Part shown: positions 59,508-64,000 of the stretch, in pieces
How the letters are laid out: every line of letters starts with the position of its first letter
Numbering within the stretch: the first letter of the stretch is position 1
NCBI RefSeq assembly: GCF_030297675.1
Contig: NZ_AP028142.1
Span: 496,001-560,000 of the forward strand
Length of the DNA stretch: 64,000 bases
Reading direction: 5' to 3'
Source: Polynucleobacter sp. HIN11
Lineage (GTDB): Bacteria > Pseudomonadota > Gammaproteobacteria > Burkholderiales > Burkholderiaceae
Made by a program: the position numbers and the translations under genes
Notes under the pieces: model-generated
What the model was told of the DNA's origin: nothing
Databases searched by the model: none
Seen by the model: the letters and a program-made list of their open reading frames with translations, nothing else

Positions 59508-59965
59508 TGCAGCAACTCACGGTAACTCGCCGCCTCGAATTTGATGCGGGCCATCGCATTCCCAATCATGGTGGGCAATGCCGCCACTTGCACGGCCATC
59601 GCTATGCAATCGAGTTAACCGTTCAAGGTCCTGTTCATGAAAGTCGCGGGCAGGCAGATGACGGTATGGTGATTGACTTTGGTGATATCAAACGCATTGC
59701 ATTGACCCATTTGGTGGAGCCCTGGGATCATGCATTTTTGGTTGCCAAGCAGGACACCTTACTACTGAACTTCCTCAAAAGCCTGCCCAACCATAAAACC
59801 GTCGTATTGGATGATGTGCCTACAGTTGAGAACCTGGTTAAGTTTGCTTTTGATTGTTTAGCACCAATTTTTGCAGCCGAGACCCAAGGAAAACTTTCCC
59901 TTTCTAGTGTGCGGCTCTATGAGACCCCCAATTGCTGGGCTGATTATCCTGTTCGAATGGCTTAA
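59507..59965 (+). CDS. queD: 6-carboxytetrahydropterin synthase
   Basis: A 152-residue enzyme of the 6-pyruvoyl tetrahydropterin synthase fold that makes CPH4 from dihydroneopterin triphosphate, the step before QueE. I start at ATG 59507 (MQQLTVTRRLEF), overlapping the queE stop; the longer frame from 59444 is overlap. Zinc ligands are His in FDAGHRIP and in CRHLHGHRY, with the catalytic cysteine in GGQC; the glutamates VPTVENLVKF and LYETPNCW are conserved. Length is normal for the proteobacterial type. Confidence 0.94.
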   Translation: MQQLTVTRRLEFDAGHRIPNHGGQCRHLHGHRYAIELTVQGPVHESRGQADDGMVIDFGDIKRIALTHLVEPWDHAFLVAKQDTLLLNFLKSLPNHKTVVLDDVPTVENLVKFAFDCLAPIFAAETQGKLSLSSVRLYETPNCWADYPVRMA

Positions 59966-59971
59966 GGACTA

Positions 59972-60430
59972 ATGGTATCGCCACAAGACGAATCGTTTAT
60001 GCGTCTTGCCATCCTGCAAGCTCAAAAGGCTGCGGCGTGTAATGAGGTTCCGGTGGGTGCAGTCCTCGTGTTTGATGATCAAGTGATTGGTCATGGTTAT
60101 AACCAGCCAATTGGCTTACATGATCCCAGTGCCCATGCTGAGATGATGGCAATTCGGGAGGCGGCAAAATCCCTTGAAAACTACCGAATTCCGCAATCAA
60201 CCCTGTACGTGACGTTGGAACCCTGTGCAATGTGCTGTGGAGCCATTCTTCATGCTAGAGTCAAACGTGTGGTGTTTGGTGCGGCCGATCCTAAAACAGG
60301 AATGGCCGGTAGTGTTGCCAACCTCTTTGACCTGAAAGCGATTAATCATCAAACAGATATTGAGGGCGGTGTTCTGGCAGAAGAGTGCGGCAATTTATTA
60401 AGAGAGTTTTTTAAACAACGACGTTCATGA
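59972..60430 (+). CDS. tadA: tRNA-specific adenosine deaminase
   Basis: A 152-residue zinc deaminase that makes inosine at the wobble position of tRNA-Arg(ACG). The catalytic HAE is His55-Ala-Glu57 in DPSAHAEMMAI, and the remaining zinc ligands are Cys85 and Cys88 in EPCAMCCGAILHARV. FGAADPKTGMAGS and the short C-terminal helix agree with TadA. Its last four bases overlap the start of ldcA (ATGA). Confidence 0.95.
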   Translation: MVSPQDESFMRLAILQAQKAAACNEVPVGAVLVFDDQVIGHGYNQPIGLHDPSAHAEMMAIREAAKSLENYRIPQSTLYVTLEPCAMCCGAILHARVKRVVFGAADPKTGMAGSVANLFDLKAINHQTDIEGGVLAEECGNLLREFFKQRRS

Positions 60431-61371
60431 AGATTCATTTAATTGCTCCGTCTGGCGCAAGTCCTGATATGCGTAGTCCAGAAGCCGGTTTACGCTGGCT
60501 CAAAGAGCAGGGCGTTGTGGTGCATAACGCGGCCTGCACTGAGCGTGTGCATGAGCGTTTTGCAGGTACCGATCACGAGCGCTTAGCGGAGATGAATGCG
60601 ATTCCTACAGTTGATCCCAACGAGGTCGTCATGGCGGTTCGGGGTGGTTATGGACTTCATCGCTTGCTTGATGCAATTGCCTGGAAAGAGATAGCAATTT
60701 CAGTAAAGCAGGGGTTGCAAATTTGTGGACATAGTGATTTCACGGGATTTCATTTGGGGTTGCTTGCTAAAACCGGGGCGATAAGTCTAGCTGGGCCGAT
60801 GCTGAATTATGACTTTGGGCCGCTGAACGAGTACGGTGAGCCTCAGACCCCAAGCGCCTTCACCTGGCATCACTTTCAAACTGCGATTCAGTCGCGCCGC
60901 ATGAGTGTGGCAGTGCCCGATCTTCAGCACTTTGCTGGCGAAGTTGATCTCTCCCAAAATATCCAGGGGATGCTTTGGGGCGGTAATCTCAGTATTCTCA
61001 CAACCCTGTTAGGAACCGCCTATTTTCCGAATGCGAAGCAGATTCAGGGCGGGATCTTATTCCTTGAAGACGTGAATGAGCATCCCTATCGCATTGAACG
61101 AATGCTCCTGCAGCTTCATGAGGCTGGTGTACTTGCCAGCCAACAAGCCATTCTTTTGGGACACTTTAATCAATACCGCTTGTACGAAGTAGATCGTGGC
61201 TATCAATTAGATAGTGCGATTCGATACATTCGAGAGCGTTTGACCAAGAAGATCCCAATTCTTACCGGGCTACCATTTGGTCATGTAACCGATAAATTAA
61301 CCCTACCTGTTGGTGCCCACGTGAATTTGCAAGCGAGCTTAAAAGGATTTGTATTGGAAGGAAAATGGTAA
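60427..61371 (+). CDS. ldcA: LD-carboxypeptidase (murein tetrapeptide)
   Basis: A 314-residue S66-family serine peptidase that removes the terminal D-Ala from recycled murein tetrapeptides in the cytoplasm. The nucleophile is Ser103 in ICGHSDFTGFHLGL; the family GGYG loop is MAVRGGYGLHRLLDAI; the later Glu and His lie in the WGGNLSILTTLLGT and FGHVTDKLTLPVG regions. No signal peptide is seen, in line with a cytoplasmic enzyme. It overlaps tadA by four bases and the next gene by seven. Confidence 0.93.
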   Translation: MKIHLIAPSGASPDMRSPEAGLRWLKEQGVVVHNAACTERVHERFAGTDHERLAEMNAIPTVDPNEVVMAVRGGYGLHRLLDAIAWKEIAISVKQGLQICGHSDFTGFHLGLLAKTGAISLAGPMLNYDFGPLNEYGEPQTPSAFTWHHFQTAIQSRRMSVAVPDLQHFAGEVDLSQNIQGMLWGGNLSILTTLLGTAYFPNAKQIQGGILFLEDVNEHPYRIERMLLQLHEAGVLASQQAILLGHFNQYRLYEVDRGYQLDSAIRYIRERLTKKIPILTGLPFGHVTDKLTLPVGAHVNLQASLKGFVLEGKW

Positions 61372-62015
61372 AACGTGCACTACAAGCAATTATCTCCAGC
61401 CTGATTTTTTTGGTATCCACACCACTCATGGCGCTTGAAGAACCGAAATACACTGTGATTGAAAGCACTGCTCCATTTGAGTTGCGCCAATATGCGCCCA
61501 TGATCATCGCTGAGGTCACTGTGGATGGGGATATGAGCGATGCGGGAAGCAAGGGATTTCGCTTAATCGCTGGATATATTTTTGGTAAGAATCAAACCAA
61601 AGCAAATCTATCGAACGACTCAAAATCAAATGAAAAGATTGCGATGACCGTTCCAGTGACCATGGAGCCAGCAAGCGAGAAGATTGCGATGACCGCACCA
61701 GTCACCATGGAGAATCAAGCAAGCCCTAATCAATGGCGTATGTTCTTTGTCATGCCTAGTCAGTACACCTTAGCTACTTTGCCAACACCGCTGAGCCCAG
61801 AGGTCAAGTTAAGGGAGATACCAGCACAGCGGAAGGCCGTTATTACTTTTACTGGGTTTAATTCAGAAGAAAAGACGCAAGAAAAGACTGCGGAACTCAG
61901 GGCTTGGATGAAATCGAAGAACATAACCCCATTAGGTGAGCCTCAATTGGCGCGTTACAACCCGCCTTGGAGTATTCCCTTTCTGCGTCGTAATGAAGTT
62001 ATGCTGGACTACTAG
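61365..62015 (+). CDS. SOUL-family heme-binding protein
   Basis: A 216-residue SOUL/HBP-type protein with a signal peptide (hydrophobic LQAIISSLIFLVSTPLMA) and probable cleavage after MALE, so it is exported. The SOUL core begins PKYTVIESTAPFELRQYAPM and contains GFRLIAGYIFGKNQ. The signature EKIAMT-PVTME occurs twice in tandem (period 45 bases, 61632-61721), which is common in bacterial SOUL proteins. The C-terminal RYNPPWSIPFLRRNEV is the family end. Heme binding is a family property, not shown here. Its last 17 bases overlap the end of convergent rlmJ. Confidence 0.9.
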   Translation: MVKRALQAIISSLIFLVSTPLMALEEPKYTVIESTAPFELRQYAPMIIAEVTVDGDMSDAGSKGFRLIAGYIFGKNQTKANLSNDSKSNEKIAMTVPVTMEPASEKIAMTAPVTMENQASPNQWRMFFVMPSQYTLATLPTPLSPEVKLREIPAQRKAVITFTGFNSEEKTQEKTAELRAWMKSKNITPLGEPQLARYNPPWSIPFLRRNEVMLDY

Positions 62016-62862
62016 TCTCTAAGTCAAACGTCGCGCCCGCTTCCTCACCCAAGACCCTTTGTAAGATCGGCAAGGTTCTCTCTAAAAAGGGCGCCAAGGT
62101 CCAAACCGGATTAATCACCCATACCCCGCTGGACTGGAGCCGCTTCTCACCAACCGAATGAGCAATACGAAGCTCGGCTCTTAGCCATGGTCGTTGGAAT
62201 TGCTCAGATAAAGCACGTAAGCGTTTGATGAGTTGCTTGGACTCTGGACGTTGTAAGACGGGATACCAAATCAGATAAGAACCGGTTGCAAATCGGTCTA
62301 AGGCCTCATGTAAGCTGGATTCGACCCCCCGGTAATCAGATTTGAGCTCATACGATGGATCCATTAGGATCAAACCCCGACGACTTGGTGGTGGTAGTAA
62401 AGACTTTAGGAATGTAAAACCATCGTGTTGGCGTATGTCAATCTGGGAGCGCTTATCAAGGCTTGCAATATTGGTTTCCAAAATACCAATATCACTTGGG
62501 TGAAGCTCAAATAATCTAAGGCGATCTTGAGAGCGCAGAAGATGCGCCATGATAAACGGAGAGCCGGGATACAAATCCAACGCCCCTTTGGGATTGAAAT
62601 GGACAATCGCTTCTCGATAAGGCTTAAAGTCGGGTTCATCAAACTCAGGGTTTACCCATAGGCGATCGATTCCGCCTTGAGATTCTTGGCTAATTGCCGC
62701 ATAGCCATCTCGCAGTGAATAGATACCGGCGCCCGCATGGGTATCAATCAACATTAGCGCCCCATCTTTTTCTTGTAGGTATTGAATACTATGTATCAGT
62801 ACCAAGTGTTTTAAAACATCGGCATGATTACCCGCATGAAATGCGTGGCGGTAACTAAACAT
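61999..62862 (-). CDS. rlmJ: 23S rRNA (adenine-2030-N6) methyltransferase
   Basis: A 287-residue SAM-dependent methyltransferase that modifies A2030 of 23S rRNA. The N-terminal MFSYRHAFHAGNHADVLKH is the family hallmark, followed by the SAM-binding IDTHAGAGIYSLR and the catalytic LILMDPSYELKSDY (a variant of the DPPY motif). The length matches E. coli RlmJ (280). The start overlaps the PAP2 gene by 8 bases. Confidence 0.95.
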   Translation of the reverse strand: MFSYRHAFHAGNHADVLKHLVLIHSIQYLQEKDGALMLIDTHAGAGIYSLRDGYAAISQESQGGIDRLWVNPEFDEPDFKPYREAIVHFNPKGALDLYPGSPFIMAHLLRSQDRLRLFELHPSDIGILETNIASLDKRSQIDIRQHDGFTFLKSLLPPPSRRGLILMDPSYELKSDYRGVESSLHEALDRFATGSYLIWYPVLQRPESKQLIKRLRALSEQFQRPWLRAELRIAHSVGEKRLQSSGVWVINPVWTLAPFLERTLPILQRVLGEEAGATFDLETSSPA

Positions 62863-63634
62863 TGGCCTGCGGCTTATTTTGGCGCATCACAAACGCCAGC
62901 AGTGTGATGAGAACAAGAGCGCTACCGAGGTATTGCAAAAGTTGGTTGTGCGGAAAATCCAAAACCGTAGTTTGCAAAATATAGAGCTCCAAGATCCCCG
63001 CTACTGCAATGATCCGAGGAATGAGGCTGGTTGGGGTGAGGTGTTGATACTTCACATGATTCATGAGGCGACTTGCAATTAGCCCACACCAGATACCGAG
63101 TGCGGACCCCACCAAAATATCCCCAGGCCAATGGGCGCCAACGGCGCTGCGTGAGATACCGGTCAGAGAGGCAATCACAAATAACACCAGCAATAAATTA
63201 CGACGTGCTGGACTGGTGGCAAAAAATAAGGCGCTTGCTACCGAGAACACCGTGAGAGTGTGACCAGAGGGCAGCGCATGTTGAATTAAGGGGTTGCCCA
63301 AAATCGTAAAACTGTTCTCTGCTAATACGCCTGCAGGTCTAGGTAAATTAATCAAGGGTTTTAAGATGAGACTAAGGATGGCAGCAAAGCCGCCAGCGAG
63401 CAGAGCAGCACAAAGCTGCCGAGGAGCAATTAAGAGCAGGGGAAAGCATAAGGCAAATACTCCCCAACCATTACCCAAGAATGTAAACCACGCCCATACC
63501 CAGTTTGGTAGGACTTGCGCAGCTTGATTCATCCATAAAAATAGTTCAACTTCGTGGCCACTCAATACCAAGATGATCCAAAGGATGAGTGGCAAAAGTG
63601 GAACTGCCCAGGCACGACCCAGCGATATGGGCAT
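62855..63634 (-). CDS. PAP2-family membrane phosphatase
   Basis: A 259-residue inner-membrane protein with about six helices. The three phosphatase signature motifs are present: LKPLINLPRP (K-x6-RP), PSGHT and SRSAVGAHWPGD. I start at ATG 63634 (MPISLGRAW), 2 bases after the stop of the glycosyltransferase gene; the longer frame overlaps it. Such enzymes hydrolyse undecaprenyl diphosphate, phosphatidic acid derivatives or lipid A phosphates. The neighbour being a family 9 glycosyltransferase hints at an LPS or carrier-lipid role, but the substrate cannot be told. Confidence 0.9.
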   Translation of the reverse strand: MPISLGRAWAVPLLPLILWIILVLSGHEVELFLWMNQAAQVLPNWVWAWFTFLGNGWGVFALCFPLLLIAPRQLCAALLAGGFAAILSLILKPLINLPRPAGVLAENSFTILGNPLIQHALPSGHTLTVFSVASALFFATSPARRNLLLVLFVIASLTGISRSAVGAHWPGDILVGSALGIWCGLIASRLMNHVKYQHLTPTSLIPRIIAVAGILELYILQTTVLDFPHNQLLQYLGSALVLITLLAFVMRQNKPQANV

Positions 63635-63636
63635 CT

Positions 63637-64000
63637 TTATGACGCGCGGGCGCGATCGGCCGCAGTAATTTGCACAGCTAGCTGATCCATCACCTGAGAC
63701 ACTGAAATGGATTTCATGCACACATTATCCTGACACGGCGTCTTGCGATGGTTGGCGGCACTGACGCACGGTGAGCATGCGAGATTGGCAGTGATCGGAA
63801 TGGAGTTACCGAGCGAACCGTATAGAGCAGGAGTCTCTGGTCCAAATAACACAACGGTATATAACGCGGTAACAGATGAGAAATGCCCAGGACCCGAATC
63901 ATTGGTGACCATCGCATGGGCAAGCGTATAGAGGGCGGGGAGTTCAGAGAAGCGAACATGGCCTGCAAAATTAAGAGCGCGCTTGACGTTGGCCGCCAAG
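63637..64000 (-). CDS. Family 9 glycosyltransferase (heptosyltransferase-like), C-terminal part
   Basis: The frame is open to the right edge, so only the last 121 or so residues are seen and the start lies outside the window. The GT9 sugar-nucleotide site is visible: ELPALYTLAHAMVTNDSGPG followed by HFSSV and VVLFGPETPALYG, like ADP-heptose:LPS heptosyltransferases. A cysteine-rich stretch (ACSPCVSAANHRKTPCQDN) follows, as seen in a subset of GT9 proteins. It precedes the PAP2 gene by 2 bases. The acceptor is unknown. Confidence 0.85.
   Translation of the reverse strand, partial: LAANVKRALNFAGHVRFSELPALYTLAHAMVTNDSGPGHFSSVTALYTVVLFGPETPALYGSLGNSIPITANLACSPCVSAANHRKTPCQDNVCMKSISVSQVMDQLAVQITAADRARAS

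Noticed and set aside
1..64000. CRISPR arrays, insertion sequences, prophage or integron parts
   Set aside because: I saw no spaced direct repeats, transposase or integrase genes, or att-like duplications; gene order is that of a core chromosome.

Overview
The window is 64 kb of gene-dense chromosome with no plasmid, phage or insertion-sequence signatures. The gene order and protein types point to a betaproteobacterium of the Burkholderiaceae, and the compact layout and moderate G+C (high forties by eye, not computed) are most like Polynucleobacter or a close relative. That placement is inference from gene content and order, not a database match. No stretch longer than 300 bases lacks a gene.

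Layout. 1-2.8 kb: end of the isc iron-sulfur operon (hscB fragment, hscA, fdx) plus a small HNH protein. 2.8-8.1 kb (minus strand): an RpfE-like gene, recJ, prfB and lysS; prfB carries a programmed +1 frameshift, so it must be read across two frames. 8.2-13.4 kb: lipoprotein export genes (lolC/lolF-type permease, lolD), tatD and comEC. An initiator tRNA gene follows on the minus strand, then kup, a small secreted protein and radA. 17.4-20.4 kb (minus): prmB, dapE and dapD. 20.5-27.1 kb: smc, zipA and ligA (chromosome segregation, division, ligation). 27.1-30.5 kb (minus): glnD and map.

30.7-45.4 kb is one long plus-strand cluster: rpsB, tsf, pyrH, frr, uppS, cdsA, dxr, rseP, bamA, skp, lpxD, fabZ, lpxA, lpxB, rnhB and a SpoU-family RNA methyltransferase. 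It couples translation factors to isoprenoid, phospholipid, outer-membrane protein and lipid A synthesis. Next come divergent ppsR and ppsA (PEP synthase and its regulator), with a good intrinsic terminator after ppsA.

48.8-52.9 kb (minus) is the most unusual region: a four-gene operon of a circularly permuted ATP-grasp protein, an alpha-E protein, a transglutaminase-like cysteine peptidase and the proteasome-like peptidase Anbu. The short region upstream carries a perfect NtrC-type palindrome (TGCACC-N5-GGTGCA), suggesting nitrogen control. The combination is known from other proteobacteria, but its biological job is poorly understood.

53-64 kb: smpB (minus), ratA, rnfH, guaB, guaA, two tandem paralogous lipoproteins of unknown function, queE, queD, tadA, ldcA and a SOUL-type heme-binding protein. 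On the minus strand at the end lie rlmJ, a PAP2 phosphatase and the C-terminal part of a family 9 glycosyltransferase (heptosyltransferase-like) cut by the window edge. Genes within operons commonly overlap by 1-11 bases, and several convergent pairs overlap at their 3-prime ends.
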